Shown: piece after piece, positions 26,628 through 36,221 of the stretch | How positions within the stretch are numbered: position 1 is the stretch's first letter | Layout of the letters: every line of letters begins with the position of its first letter | Origin: Chryseobacterium gwangjuense | GTDB lineage: Bacteria > Bacteroidota > Bacteroidia > Flavobacteriales > Weeksellaceae | Direction: 5' to 3' | Assembly: GCF_021311115.1 (NCBI RefSeq) | Contig: NZ_JAJTNP010000005.1 | Coordinates: forward strand, 310,001 to 374,000 | DNA: 64,000 nucleotides | The notes under the pieces: model-generated | The model's input: only the letters and a program-made list of their open reading frames with translations | Databases searched by the model: none | What the model was told of the DNA's origin: nothing | Position numbers and translations under genes: made by a program

Positions 26628-26696
26628 CCATTAATTCTGTTTTAATAATTCCGTAACTTTCGGAACTTTATTATACTAATAGGTAAAAACAAATTA

Positions 26697-27608
26697 ATGC
26701 TAAAAGCTGAACATATTAGAAAGACCTACAACGCCGGTAAAAAGGTGGCTTTGGATGACTTCAGCATCCATGTTCCGAAAGGAAGTATTTATGGTCTTTT
26801 AGGTCCGAACGGTGCCGGAAAAACTTCTTTCATCCGTATCATCAACCAAATTACTCAGGCAGATTCCGGAGAGATTCAAATTAACGGAGAAAAGCTGAAT
26901 CCCTATCATATCAAAAACATCGGTTATATGCCTGAAGAAAGAGGCTTGTATAAAAATATGACTGTTGGCGATCAGCTCCTTTATTTTGGGGAATTGAAAG
27001 GAATGAGTAAAAATGACGCTCTGAATGAAGCCAAAAAATGGTTCGACAAACTTCACATCGACCAATGGTGGAAAAAAAAGCTGTCTGAACTTTCCAAAGG
27101 GATGGCTCAGAAAATCCAGTTTGTTGTGACTGTACTTCACAGACCTCACCTTTTGATTCTGGATGAGCCTTTTTCAGGTTTTGATCCTGTAAATGCCAAT
27201 TTGATTAAAGATCAGATCATAGATCTTAAAAATAACGGAACCACTATTATTCTTTCTACCCACAGAATGGAAAGTGTAGAGGAAATGTGTGACTATGTTG
27301 CTTTGATTAATAATTCTCAAAAAATTATTGACGGAAGGGTTTTTGACGTCAGAGAAAAGTTTAAGAAAAATATTTTTGGAATTACTCTTTCTGAGGTTAA
27401 TGATTCTCAATTGGAAAGTTTCAAAAACAAATATGAGATCTTTAATATTACGAATGAAAATCACCTCGTTTCTTTTGATCTGAAAAATGAAGCCGATCAA
27501 AACAATATTCTTTTGGATCTTGTAAACGTAGGAAAAGTAAGGTCTTTTGACGAAAGAATTCCTAGCATGAATGAAGTGTTTATCAATGCCGTAAGTAATC
27601 ATTCTTAA
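26697..27608 (+). CDS. ABC transporter ATP-binding protein (NatA-like)
   Basis: A 303-residue ATPase with Walker A GPNGAGKTSF, signature LSKGMAQK, Walker B LLILDEPFSG and a His switch (STHRM). The C-terminal region (about 215-303) is the extra domain common in NatA/YhaQ-type exporters. It energises the permease encoded 4 bases downstream. Family members export Na+, drugs or peptides; the substrate here is unknown. Confidence 0.9.
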   Translation: MLKAEHIRKTYNAGKKVALDDFSIHVPKGSIYGLLGPNGAGKTSFIRIINQITQADSGEIQINGEKLNPYHIKNIGYMPEERGLYKNMTVGDQLLYFGELKGMSKNDALNEAKKWFDKLHIDQWWKKKLSELSKGMAQKIQFVVTVLHRPHLLILDEPFSGFDPVNANLIKDQIIDLKNNGTTIILSTHRMESVEEMCDYVALINNSQKIIDGRVFDVREKFKKNIFGITLSEVNDSQLESFKNKYEIFNITNENHLVSFDLKNEADQNNILLDLVNVGKVRSFDERIPSMNEVFINAVSNHS

Positions 27609-27612
27609 TTTT

Positions 27613-28923
27613 ATGAATAATATTTTTTTAATTACTAAAAGAGAATTTCTTACGCAGGTTAAGAAAAAATCTTTCATTATACTGACTTTGCTTGCTCCTA
27701 TCCTGTTAATCGCTTTTGGAGCGGTAATCGGACTGATGTTCAAAGCCAACGAATCCCACAATATCATTGAAGTTGTTGACAACAGCGGACTTTTTAAAAA
27801 TGAATTGAAATCTACCGATAAGATAGAATACAAAATCATTCCGGCTGCTGAGGAACAGTCAAAAATAAGCACGCTGAAAGGCAATGAAACTTTAGATGGA
27901 ATTCTTATTTTATCTCAGATACACGATGGAAATTATAATGAGTTTCAGAAAAATACAAGACTGATCGTGAATACAAAGATCGGTTTTGATACCAAGCAAC
28001 GTATCATTTCTGACCTCAGCAATGTTATTAAAAAAGAGAAAATAAAACAATTGGGTATTGCCGAAACTCAGATTGATGATCTTGATAAAGGCTTCTCGCT
28101 TAAGACGATTAATGTTTCGGAAAATAATAAGGAAGATTCTGATCTTGCTCTTGGAGTGAAAAGTGTACTGAGTATGCTTCTTATGTATGTCACCTTCATG
28201 TTTATCATTATTTACGGAGTAAGAGTAATGCGAAGTGTTCTGGAGGAAAAAAACAACCGTGTTGTAGAAATCATTATTTCTTCGGTAAAGCCTTTTGAAT
28301 TGATGATGGGAAAAATTCTGGGAGTAACTTTGGTCGCTTTAACGCAATTCATTGTTTGGATTACAATGTCTGTGGTTGGAGCTTTGGTTTTAAATACCGG
28401 ATTTTCTACTATGCAAAAAAATATTCCGGGAGGTGAAGAAGCGATGATGAGTAAACTGGATGTAGCTCAAATCGCTACACAGGTATCACATAGTTTATTA
28501 GAGTTAAACTTCCCTTTAATCATTTTTGTATTTATTATCTTTTTCCTTTTAGGATATATCTTTTACAGCTCAATTTATGCAGCAATTGGTTCGGCTGTGG
28601 ATAATGAAACCGAAACTCAGCAATTTACCTTATTTGCCGTATTACCGCTTATGTTGGGAATGTATGGAAGTTTTTCGTTCATCAATAATCCTGATGGACC
28701 GCTTGGCTTCTGGTTATCGATTATTCCGTTCACTTCTCCGGTTGCCATGATTGCCAGAATTCCTTATGGAGTTCCTGCATGGCAAATTGCTTTGTCTATT
28801 GCATTGCTTTTAGGAACCACTATTTTCATGATTTTCCTTGCCGGAAAAATTTACCGAGTAGGAATTCTGATGTATGGAAATAAAGCGACATTAAAAGAAA
28901 TTTGGAAATGGATAAAAAGTTGA
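27613..28923 (+). CDS. ABC-2 type transporter permease (NatB-like)
   Basis: A 436-residue membrane protein. One helix lies at the N-terminus (about 20-42), then a large extracytoplasmic domain (about 45-180). Five or six helices follow (from about 185), with the conserved EEKNNRVVEIIISSV loop typical of ABC-2 permeases. It forms the membrane half of the NatAB-like exporter with the preceding ATPase. A strong terminator closes the two-gene operon. Confidence 0.9.
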   Translation: MNNIFLITKREFLTQVKKKSFIILTLLAPILLIAFGAVIGLMFKANESHNIIEVVDNSGLFKNELKSTDKIEYKIIPAAEEQSKISTLKGNETLDGILILSQIHDGNYNEFQKNTRLIVNTKIGFDTKQRIISDLSNVIKKEKIKQLGIAETQIDDLDKGFSLKTINVSENNKEDSDLALGVKSVLSMLLMYVTFMFIIIYGVRVMRSVLEEKNNRVVEIIISSVKPFELMMGKILGVTLVALTQFIVWITMSVVGALVLNTGFSTMQKNIPGGEEAMMSKLDVAQIATQVSHSLLELNFPLIIFVFIIFFLLGYIFYSSIYAAIGSAVDNETETQQFTLFAVLPLMLGMYGSFSFINNPDGPLGFWLSIIPFTSPVAMIARIPYGVPAWQIALSIALLLGTTIFMIFLAGKIYRVGILMYGNKATLKEIWKWIKS

Positions 28924-28944
28924 TCCGTTGAATCAATAAAATAT

Positions 28945-28980
28945 AAAACGTTTCGTGAAAATTCACGAAACGTTTTTTTT
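28945..28980 (+). terminator. Rho-independent terminator after the NatAB-like operon
   Basis: Stem aaaacgtttcgtga/tcacgaaacgtttt followed by an eight-T run. Confidence 0.9.
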
Positions 28981-29036
28981 AATACTATGTTATCAGTTTT
29001 TATCTTTACATCATTCCTGTTGTGTTTTATTACATA

Positions 29037-29480
29037 TTAACGGCAAGTATTAGCAATCCCTGTATTACAAGGATCATCCCTATTGGAATTCTGATTGCTG
29101 ATTCCTACATTTTTTCTTTGAAGCTGATTCTGGAGATTAGTAGAAACTCCGTTAACCATATTGGAAAAACTCTGCTGACGAATTTCTTTGGAAGCCTGTC
29201 TGTCAGATTCTAATCTGTTTAATTCGGCATCCATCGCTTCTTTACTTTGGTTAGCCAGATCATTTGCCCAATCGGTGTATTTGGTAGTATAATCTGATCC
29301 GAGAGTTGCAAGACTCACAAGGCAATCTGTAAGTTTGGATTGAAGAAGGCTTTCTCCTCTATACATTTTAATTGTAAGAGATTTGCATTCATTCAATCTG
29401 TTTTCTCCTTCTTGAGCCATTATGAAGTTTAAGGTTAGAAAGAAAAAAGCAACTCCTATGATTTTAGAATACGTTTTCAT
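29037..29480 (-). CDS. Small secreted protein of unknown function
   Basis: A 147-residue protein with a signal peptide (about 1-22, ending NFIMAQ). The body is helical and charged (about 30-125). Four cysteines are in the mature part, two near the start (NECKSL, LTDCLV) and two at the end (DDPCNT, NTCR), so disulphides in the periplasm are possible. I recognise no family. It lies 3 bases after the 481-residue secreted protein gene and is probably its operon partner. Confidence 0.7.
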   Translation of the reverse strand: MKTYSKIIGVAFFFLTLNFIMAQEGENRLNECKSLTIKMYRGESLLQSKLTDCLVSLATLGSDYTTKYTDWANDLANQSKEAMDAELNRLESDRQASKEIRQQSFSNMVNGVSTNLQNQLQRKNVGISNQNSNRDDPCNTGIANTCR

Positions 29481-29483
29481 GGT

Positions 29484-30929
29484 TTATTTTTTATACAATT
29501 CTAAAAGTTGGTTGGTAAAGCTTTGTAAACCTTCCTGTAGTTCTGCATTTTTTCGGGCTTTTCGCTCGTTCTCTTCTATTTCTCTTTGTTTTCTTTCTGC
29601 TTCCAGTTTTTGCTCGGCAAGTTTGTTGACATTTTGTTGTACATCGTAGCTTGTTTTACTTGCAGTATATTTGTTTTTGTCGTAATAATAAGCGTTGAAC
29701 TTATAAAAATCTTCAGTTGAAGCTTCATTTTTTACAAATAATAATGAATGATCAAACTCCAAATTCTTCATTGCTTTTTCATCTTTAAAAGAGATATAAA
29801 ATTTTGCTCCCCAATATTTATCAAAATTTTGCTTGTCATATACAATTGCTCTTACCACATTATCATTAGCATCACGTCCAAAAATATTTAATGTTCCCCC
29901 AGTTGATTTTTTATTCCAAAAATGGTCTTTTAAATATTGACTTCTTATGGTTTCGTCAGGAAAATTATTATAGATATCGTTTAGCAAATATGATGTGATA
30001 GCCTGTTGTTTCCAATGATTTTCGTCGTATTCTTTATTAGGAACCGGTAAAGCGTATATTTCTAAATACTCCTCCGTAGCTTTTATCATTGAATTCGAAC
30101 CTTCATTATAAAAGTATCTGTTTTGTGTTAGTTCTTCTTTATATCTTTCCTTATACCCCAAATCCTGCAGCTTACTAAGCATTGTATGTAATGCTATTTT
30201 GCTGGGATTGTATACATAGGTTGTTTCTTTACGTAATTGTTCATCAACTGTTATCTTAAATCCGTTTTTGTAATAGGAGTCCTGAGTATAATCCATAAAA
30301 CGACCTCCCTCAGAATAGACATCCTTTTTTTTAACACAAATCGGAGTACTGTTTAATATGGTAAGAACAGGAGCTATATCAAGACTTGGTTCATAGGTAG
30401 ATTCCGGAACGAAAGCTTCTATGTAACTGGGCTCGACAATAACAAACCTCTCTTTATTTTTATAAATACTTTGAGATCCTTTTGTTTCTACAAGTTTCCA
30501 GGATTCCACTCCTATTTCTTTTTTTAATGCTTCTCCGTCTTCCGGATTCTCATAATTTATATAAATATCGTAAATGGTTTTATCTGGATTTGCACTTAAG
30601 AAAATTTGAATAGGGCTGTCTCCTTTGCTTATGGTAAAGTATTTATTATAGCTATATACTTCTTCCGTCTTTTGTTTATCTGCGGTGTATACATATTTTT
30701 TATCATCTTTCACTCCTGAAAAAGTATAGCCTTTGCTAGACATTTTTTCGTCGAGTTCCATCAAAGCGTTATCTATATTTTTACCCAAAAGGTTATATAG
30801 CAAAGATTTTTCCGCTGTTGCCTGAACTTCTTTTTTTATTGTTTTTGCTGCGGGTTTCACGGTTTTTTTCTGTGCAGAAATGCATCCGAAAACCAGCAAA
30901 AAAAGTATTAAAATCTTGGTTTTCATCAT
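29484..30929 (-). CDS. Secreted 481-residue protein of unknown function
   Basis: The signal peptide (about 1-20, FGCISAQ) is followed by a basic linker (KKTVKPAAKTIKK). A large mixed-fold region comes next (about 40-420) with many Tyr, Lys and Asp residues and no motif I know. The C-terminal coiled coil (about 420-465, AEQKLEAERKQREIEENERKARK) may mediate oligomerisation. The GC of LVFGC could also act as a lipobox, but SAQ cleavage fits better. It is tightly paired with the small cysteine-containing secreted protein, suggesting a joint envelope function. Confidence 0.75.
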   Translation of the reverse strand: MMKTKILILFLLVFGCISAQKKTVKPAAKTIKKEVQATAEKSLLYNLLGKNIDNALMELDEKMSSKGYTFSGVKDDKKYVYTADKQKTEEVYSYNKYFTISKGDSPIQIFLSANPDKTIYDIYINYENPEDGEALKKEIGVESWKLVETKGSQSIYKNKERFVIVEPSYIEAFVPESTYEPSLDIAPVLTILNSTPICVKKKDVYSEGGRFMDYTQDSYYKNGFKITVDEQLRKETTYVYNPSKIALHTMLSKLQDLGYKERYKEELTQNRYFYNEGSNSMIKATEEYLEIYALPVPNKEYDENHWKQQAITSYLLNDIYNNFPDETIRSQYLKDHFWNKKSTGGTLNIFGRDANDNVVRAIVYDKQNFDKYWGAKFYISFKDEKAMKNLEFDHSLLFVKNEASTEDFYKFNAYYYDKNKYTASKTSYDVQQNVNKLAEQKLEAERKQREIEENERKARKNAELQEGLQSFTNQLLELYKK

Positions 30930-30937
30930 TAGTGTTT

Positions 30938-31045
30938 TTAATAATTAGTACTGATATCTTGCGATAAGTTGCTTTTGGTAAAGTCGGGTGTTTCTAGTGC
31001 ATTCATCAATAATGCATCATAGAGCAATAAGAATGAAATTTTCAT
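30938..31045 (-). CDS. Possible 35-residue peptide gene
   Basis: An ATG-started frame, MKISFLLLYDALL through to ISTNY, lies just before the 481-residue protein gene. A hydrophobic start precedes a polar tail. There is no clear ribosome-binding site and no known family. It could be a leader peptide, a small secreted peptide, or chance. Confidence 0.2.
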   Translation of the reverse strand: MKISFLLLYDALLMNALETPDFTKSNLSQDISTNY

Positions 31046-31116
31046 AGATAAAAGTTTTCTACAAAATTATTCTTATTACTTATTCAAAAAAATAGAGAGA
31101 ACTAACTATTTTTGAT

Positions 31117-31890
31117 CTAAACCCAGCCTTCTTTCAGGGTTTTACGAACTAATTCTAAAGGTGTTTTCACTTCTGCCTTTTCCATAATGTTTCTTCTGTG
31201 TGCATTGATGGTATAGCAGCTGATTAATAATTCGTCGGCAATTTGCTGGCTCGTTTTCCCTTCTACAATTCCTTTCAGGACTTCTCTTTCTCTTTTAGTA
31301 AACAAATCGAAAGATTTCGTGAAAATTTTATCCTGAATATTATAGTAAGAAGGTTCGCCATCAAGACCAATAAGAGAAAAACAAGGAAGTCCTTCCGGTT
31401 TTATATGAGTGATATCAGTATCCAGAGAAAGAGTACGGTAATAATTGTTTTCATCATAATCTACTTGTACCGCCTGATGAAGAATACGCATATAATTTCC
31501 ATCTTTTTTCTTCAATCGCAAATCGTATTGTACTTTGTAAAACGGAACTTTATCATAAGGTAATGATTTGAAAAACTCCACTACTTTATATTCAAAGTTT
31601 AAGAAATAGGCCTTATCATCAGGATGCATAATGTTCATCATGAATTCCACAGAGAAATCCTGTGATTCATAGCCTAAAATAGCGTTAATATTTTCACTTA
31701 CCATCTCCAACTCCGCGGTATACATACTGAACACATAATAATAACAGTCTCCGGCATGAAAAATATTCAGCAATCGTTTATATAAATCTATCTGGTTTTG
31801 CAGCTTATCAATATCCGGATTGGTCTCTTTTTTAGTGACGGTTTTCCAAAATTTTTTAGCCGTTATGAAAAAATGATCATTTGTTTTCAT
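31117..31890 (-). CDS. PAS-domain LuxR-type transcriptional regulator
   Basis: A 257-residue regulator with a PAS-like sensor fold in the middle (about 50-165, YSMYTAEL, ESQDFSV, KDGNYMRILHQAV). A LuxR helix-turn-helix lies at the C-terminus (about 192-250, FTKREREVLKGIVEGKTSQQIADEL). No receiver domain is present, so a small molecule or redox signal sensed by the PAS domain is likelier than phosphorylation. It is transcribed alone, upstream of the unknown secreted genes on the same strand, which makes those genes possible targets. Confidence 0.85.
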   Translation of the reverse strand: MKTNDHFFITAKKFWKTVTKKETNPDIDKLQNQIDLYKRLLNIFHAGDCYYYVFSMYTAELEMVSENINAILGYESQDFSVEFMMNIMHPDDKAYFLNFEYKVVEFFKSLPYDKVPFYKVQYDLRLKKKDGNYMRILHQAVQVDYDENNYYRTLSLDTDITHIKPEGLPCFSLIGLDGEPSYYNIQDKIFTKSFDLFTKREREVLKGIVEGKTSQQIADELLISCYTINAHRRNIMEKAEVKTPLELVRKTLKEGWV

Positions 31891-32087
31891 CGCTTAGATT
31901 GTATTTACCATTTGACCGATAGAAATAAATTAAATTCACGATTATCTAACTTATTTTAAACTATCTCTAAAATACGTAAATAAAATATAAGTTTTATAAA
32001 AAATTTTAGTCTTTTTATTGCTTTTGTGCATGAGTAAACCGGTTCCTGACCCTTCTTAGAAATGGTATTTAAAAATGTTCCTAAATG

Positions 32088-32117
32088 CAAAATCCCGGAA
32101 AACGATTCCGGGATTTC
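32088..32117. terminator. Hairpin after the outer-membrane barrel gene
   Basis: aaatcccggaa/ttccgggattt, an 11-bp stem with weak T tracts on either side. Confidence 0.55.
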
Positions 32118-32137
32118 TATAGAGTTGGCAAAAAATT

Positions 32138-32782
32138 TTATTTAAAAATATAGCTTACACTTAAGCTAAGTACTTGTTCAGACTTGCTTTTAGCCGAATT
32201 CGAATCCAGTTTTGATTCATCTAAATCCGGATATGTATCAGATAATCCAAAATCATATTTAAAAGCTACCTCCAGTTGTCTTTTGTAGCTATATCCCATC
32301 CCGATTCCGATTCCGAAATTAAGAGAATTAGCCTTTCCTTGTGCATCTTCTTTATAGATCGCTCTGCTTTCATTTTTTACAGTTTGATCGATCAAGAAGT
32401 TAAATCTCGGACCAGCCATTCCAAAAAATTCAGATTCCGCTTCAGAAAAATATCCTTTAAAATATACAGGTACACTCAGATAATTATTTGCATATACTGC
32501 ATCATATCCTGCAGTTCCTTTAGCATCTTTATCTTTTCCTGTTTCTCCGGCACCGTAATATAATACTTCCGGCTGAAGATAGAATTGATTTGCTTTTCCA
32601 ATCGGAATAAGAGCCAAGAAACCTCCGTGAGCGGTAAATCTAGGCCCGGAAGGGTTATGCGCATTTTTTACACGGGAATAGTTAGGTCCCGCAGTAACTC
32701 CAAATCTTGTACTTCTAAAGTCTATTTGAGCAAACGACAAAGTAGAAAGAGCCAATGCTGAGGTTAATAAAAGTTTTTTCAT
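32138..32782 (-). CDS. Outer-membrane beta-barrel protein (PorT/OMP_b-brl type)
   Basis: A 214-residue protein with a signal peptide (about 1-18, ALSTLSFAQ) and about eight amphipathic strands. It starts FRSTRFGVTAGPNYSRV and ends in an aromatic strand (LSLSVSYIFK), as expected for a small barrel folded by BAM. The family is broad, with no specific role known. It is transcribed alone. Confidence 0.82.
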   Translation of the reverse strand: MKKLLLTSALALSTLSFAQIDFRSTRFGVTAGPNYSRVKNAHNPSGPRFTAHGGFLALIPIGKANQFYLQPEVLYYGAGETGKDKDAKGTAGYDAVYANNYLSVPVYFKGYFSEAESEFFGMAGPRFNFLIDQTVKNESRAIYKEDAQGKANSLNFGIGIGMGYSYKRQLEVAFKYDFGLSDTYPDLDESKLDSNSAKSKSEQVLSLSVSYIFK

Positions 32783-32847
32783 GTTGTTTTGTTTATTTTT
32801 TGAATGTTTAAAGATAAGTATTTATTCTAATTTTTTTTTATTTCTCA

Positions 32848-32874
32848 CAAAAAAAGCCTCGTAAAACGAGGCTT
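32848..32874 (-). terminator. Terminator after sucD
   Basis: aagcctcg/cgaggctt stem; on the minus strand it is followed by a T run of eight. Confidence 0.85.
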
Positions 32875-32894
32875 GTATTTATTTTTAAGAAAAA

Positions 32895-33767
32895 TTATCC
32901 TAATACTTTTGCTACAGTAGCACCGATATCAGCAGGAGAATCTACCACGTTGATTCCGTTTTCTCTCATGATTTCCATTTTAGCCTGAGCTGTATCTTCT
33001 GCACCACCTACAATAGCACCTGCGTGCCCCATTGTTCTTCCTTTAGGAGCAGTTTGTCCAGCGATGAAACCTACAACTGGTTTTGTAGAACCACTAGCTT
33101 TGTACCATCTTGCAGCTTCAGCTTCCAATCCACCACCAATTTCACCGATCATTACAACCGCTTCAGTTTCAGGATCGTTGATGAATAACTCCAAAGCTTC
33201 TCTTGTAGTTGTTCCGATAATTGGGTCACCACCAATACCGATTGCAGTAGAGATACCGTAACCAGCTCTTACCACCTGATCAGCAGCTTCGTAAGTAAGA
33301 GTTCCTGATTTAGAAACGATACCTACTTTACCTTTTTTGAAAACAAAACCTGGCATAATACCAATTTTAGCTTCTTCAGAAGTGATGATTCCAGGACAGT
33401 TTGGCCCGATCAATCTGCAGTCTCTGTCAGCAATGTAAGATTTTACTTTTACCATATCTGCTACAGGAATACCTTCAGTAATACATACGATAACTTTGAT
33501 ACCTGCTTCAGCAGCTTCCATAATCGCATCTGCAGCAAATGCAGGTGGTACGAAAATGATACTTACATTAGCTCCAGCTTTTGCAACAGCATCAGCAACA
33601 GTATTGAATACAGGCTTTCCTAAATGCTCGCTACTTCCTTTTCCCGGAGTAACACCACCTACTACGTTTGTTCCGTATTCGATCATCTGGCTTGCGTGGA
33701 AAGTACCTTCGTTCCCTGTAAATCCTTGTACAATTACTTTAGAATCTTTGTTTACTAAAATTGACAT
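32895..33767 (-). CDS. sucD: Succinate-CoA ligase alpha subunit
   Basis: A 290-residue subunit of the TCA-cycle enzyme that interconverts succinyl-CoA and succinate with NTP formation. The N-terminal CoA-binding Rossmann domain has [11 protein letters not shown] and [11 protein letters not shown]; the phosphorylated histidine is His-248 in GHAGAIV. The beta subunit (sucC) is not in the window, so the two genes are separated. It follows the lipid A cluster on the same strand; a TAAATTTG box in the gap suggests it also has its own promoter. Confidence 0.96.
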   Translation of the reverse strand: MSILVNKDSKVIVQGFTGNEGTFHASQMIEYGTNVVGGVTPGKGSSEHLGKPVFNTVADAVAKAGANVSIIFVPPAFAADAIMEAAEAGIKVIVCITEGIPVADMVKVKSYIADRDCRLIGPNCPGIITSEEAKIGIMPGFVFKKGKVGIVSKSGTLTYEAADQVVRAGYGISTAIGIGGDPIIGTTTREALELFINDPETEAVVMIGEIGGGLEAEAARWYKASGSTKPVVGFIAGQTAPKGRTMGHAGAIVGGAEDTAQAKMEIMRENGINVVDSPADIGATVAKVLG

Positions 33768-33810
33768 TTTATTGTTGTTTTAATTTATTTTTATTTTTTA
33801 TTAATGCTCA

Positions 33811-33818
33811 CAAATTTA
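33811..33818 (-). promoter_or_regulatory. Putative -7 box for sucD
   Basis: TAAATTTG (minus) matches TAnnTTTG, 43 bases before the ATG. Confidence 0.45.
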
Positions 33819-33857
33819 CTTATTTTTCTTTGATTTCAGATAAAACTTTCGATTTGT

Positions 33858-34760
33858 TTATTTGAGATTTCTCAGTTTTACTTCTTTCTTCAGATAAGTT
33901 TTAAAATCTTCTGCGAACATCCCGATATAAGTTCCTTTTTCAAGGTCTCTGTTCACTCCCGTTTTTCCTAAAAGTACAGATCCTGCTTCGATTTTGTTTC
34001 CGGAGGCAATACCAACCTGTCCCCATAATGTTACTTCATCACCGATTACACAGCAACCGGCAATTCCTACTTGTGAAGCGATCAGACATTTTTTACCGAT
34101 AATCGTATCATGACCAATCTGAATCTGATTGTCTAAGACAGAGCCTTCACCGATGATCGTAGAATCCGTCACTCCTCTGTCGATGGTACATCCGTTTCCG
34201 ATTTCAACATTATTTTCGATAATGACATTTCCCACTGAGATTAAGCGATCAAAGTTTCCATTCAGTTTTCTGTAATAAAAAGCATCACCCCCTAAAACCG
34301 TATTCGACTGAATCACCACATTATCACCGATCACCGTTCTGTCACCAATAACAACATTCGGGAAAATAAGGGTATTCTTTCCGATCGTTACATTGTTTCC
34401 GATCACTGCAGAGTGGTGAATATGACTTCCTTCACCGATTTCAACATCGTGAAGTTCTTCTCTGAAATTATATATTCTCGTAAAATGAGTATTGATCTTA
34501 TTAAAATCCCTGAACGGGTCATCAGAAACCAACAGTGCTTTTCCTTCCGGGCAGTCTACTTCCTTATCAATTAAAATAATGGTAGCTGCAGAATTTAAAG
34601 CTTTATCATAATATTTAGGATGGTTTACAAAAACTATTTCACCGGCTTTCACCATGTGAATCTCATTAGTTCCCAACACTTCAAAGTCTTCAGAACCGAC
34701 AAATTTAGATCCGATAAGATCTGCAATAGTTTTTAATTTTTGTGGAGAATGAAATCTCAT
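33858..34760 (-). CDS. LpxD-like acyltransferase paralogue
   Basis: A 300-residue protein. The N-terminal uridine-binding-like domain (about 1-95) is followed by a left-handed beta-helix of hexapeptide repeats (about 100-270). The catalytic-type His of LpxD is kept (IQIGHD). It resembles UDP-3-O-acylglucosamine N-acyltransferase but is distinct from the full-length lpxD at the other end of the cluster. It may acylate a variant lipid A precursor or another UDP-sugar. Start 34760 (MRFHSPQK) is preferred over the in-frame 34805 because the domain begins there. Confidence 0.8.
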   Translation of the reverse strand: MRFHSPQKLKTIADLIGSKFVGSEDFEVLGTNEIHMVKAGEIVFVNHPKYYDKALNSAATIILIDKEVDCPEGKALLVSDDPFRDFNKINTHFTRIYNFREELHDVEIGEGSHIHHSAVIGNNVTIGKNTLIFPNVVIGDRTVIGDNVVIQSNTVLGGDAFYYRKLNGNFDRLISVGNVIIENNVEIGNGCTIDRGVTDSTIIGEGSVLDNQIQIGHDTIIGKKCLIASQVGIAGCCVIGDEVTLWGQVGIASGNKIEAGSVLLGKTGVNRDLEKGTYIGMFAEDFKTYLKKEVKLRNLK

Positions 34761-34833
34761 AACAATTGATTTTCTTATAAAACAAAATTCGGAATGCTGA
34801 TGCAAACCGAATTTATGTAAATTTTATTTAAAA

Positions 34834-35400
34834 TTATTCTTTCACTCTTTCTAAGTAAGAACCGTCTTCAGTGCTCACTTTGATTTTGTCTCCCGGTTCA
34901 ATGAACAAAGGAACCATTACTCTTGCCCCGGTTTCAACGATAGCGTTTTTAAGAGCATTGGTAGCTGTGTTTCCTTTTACTCCAGGATCTGCTTCGATTA
35001 CATCTAGGTAAACAGATTGAGGAAGTTCAGCAGAAAGTGGAGTTTCGTCAACTTCTTTCAAGATAATTGTCACTTCTTCACCTGCTTTCATCAAGTTTGA
35101 GTTTTCAATCATTTCTTTGTTTAGATATAATTGAGAGAAGTCATCATTGTTCATGAAATGGAATCCGTTCTCATCATCATAAAGATACTGGAATTTTCTT
35201 GTGATCACTTTTACTTCTTCAATCTTGTGACCCGCAGAGAAAGTGTTATCAATTACTTTTCCGTTGGTTACAGATTTTAATTTTGTTCTTACGAAAGCAG
35301 GTCCTTTTCCTGGTTTTACGTGAAGGAACTCGATTACTTTATAAATATCATTACTATACTCAATGCACAGACCTTTTCTGATATCGTTACTTGTTGCCAT
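34834..35400 (-). CDS. efp: Elongation factor P
   Basis: A 188-residue translation factor that relieves stalling at polyproline stretches. The KOW-like N-terminal domain carries Lys-32 in the loop VKPGKGPAFV, the site modified in many bacteria. The two OB domains end in GDKIKVSTEDGSYLERV, the signature of EF-P. The gene is embedded between lpxA and the LpxD paralogue, a layout I know from Flavobacteriia. Confidence 0.97.
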   Translation of the reverse strand: MATSNDIRKGLCIEYSNDIYKVIEFLHVKPGKGPAFVRTKLKSVTNGKVIDNTFSAGHKIEEVKVITRKFQYLYDDENGFHFMNNDDFSQLYLNKEMIENSNLMKAGEEVTIILKEVDETPLSAELPQSVYLDVIEADPGVKGNTATNALKNAIVETGARVMVPLFIEPGDKIKVSTEDGSYLERVKE

Positions 35401-35429
35401 TAATTGTATTATCTTTTGTTTTTTATATT

Positions 35430-36221
35430 TTAATTGTCTTTCCCTGTTCCATATCCTTTTACGATACCTCTAGGTGAATTTTGGATGAACTGAAGAATTT
35501 CATCTCTTTCAGCAGTGGGAAGCATTTCTTTTTCAATATGAGTGATTGCCTGAGAAACATTCATTTTCATTTGGAAGATCGCTCTGTAAATTTTTTGGAT
35601 TTCGAAGATTTTTTCATTAGTGAATCCTCTTCTTCTTAAACCTACTGAGTTAATCCCTGCATAAGACATAGGCTCTCTTGCTACTTTTACGTAAGGCGGA
35701 ATATCTTTTCTTACCAAAGTACCCCCAGAAATCATCACATGTTTTCCAATTTTACCAAACTGGTGAACAGCAGATAAACCTCCCATCACCGTATAGTCAC
35801 CAATTTCAACGTGACCTGCAATACCACAACCGTTTACAATGATAACGTGATCTCCGATAACACAGTCATGAGCAATGTGAGAAGTCGCCATAATAAGGCA
35901 GTTTTTCCCAATTTTAGTATGTCCGAGAGCTTTTGTACCTCTGTTTACTGTTACACACTCTCTGATTGTTGTATCGTCACCGATAATGACCTGAGTATCT
36001 TCTCCATCAAATTTTAAATCCTGAGGAATGGCAGAAATTACCGTCCCGGGAAAAATCCTACAATTTTTACCGATTCTTGCTCCGTCCATAATGGTAACAT
36101 TAGGACCGATCCATGTTCCTTCTCCGATTTCCACATCCCCTGCAATAGTAGTAAAAGGTTCTACAATTACATTTTTGCTGATTTTTGCACGTTTATCTAC
36201 GGCTGCTAATTGATGAATCAT
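35430..36221 (-). CDS. lpxA: UDP-N-acetylglucosamine O-acyltransferase
   Basis: A 263-residue enzyme, first step of lipid A synthesis, which puts a hydroxyacyl chain on UDP-GlcNAc. Left-handed beta-helix repeats (about 1-185) include the catalytic His in SHIAHDCVIG. The C-terminal helical domain (about 195-263, VGLRRRGFTNEKIFEIQKIY) is typical. Its ATG directly follows the stop of lpxC/fabZ (TAAATG), showing coupling. Confidence 0.96.
   Translation of the reverse strand: MIHQLAAVDKRAKISKNVIVEPFTTIAGDVEIGEGTWIGPNVTIMDGARIGKNCRIFPGTVISAIPQDLKFDGEDTQVIIGDDTTIRECVTVNRGTKALGHTKIGKNCLIMATSHIAHDCVIGDHVIIVNGCGIAGHVEIGDYTVMGGLSAVHQFGKIGKHVMISGGTLVRKDIPPYVKVAREPMSYAGINSVGLRRRGFTNEKIFEIQKIYRAIFQMKMNVSQAITHIEKEMLPTAERDEILQFIQNSPRGIVKGYGTGKDN

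Noticed and set aside
29422..29649. 75-codon plus-strand frame across the junction of the secreted pair
   Set aside because: It is Ser/Phe/Cys-rich because it is the complement of Lys/Glu/Ala-rich coiled-coil codons; not a real gene.
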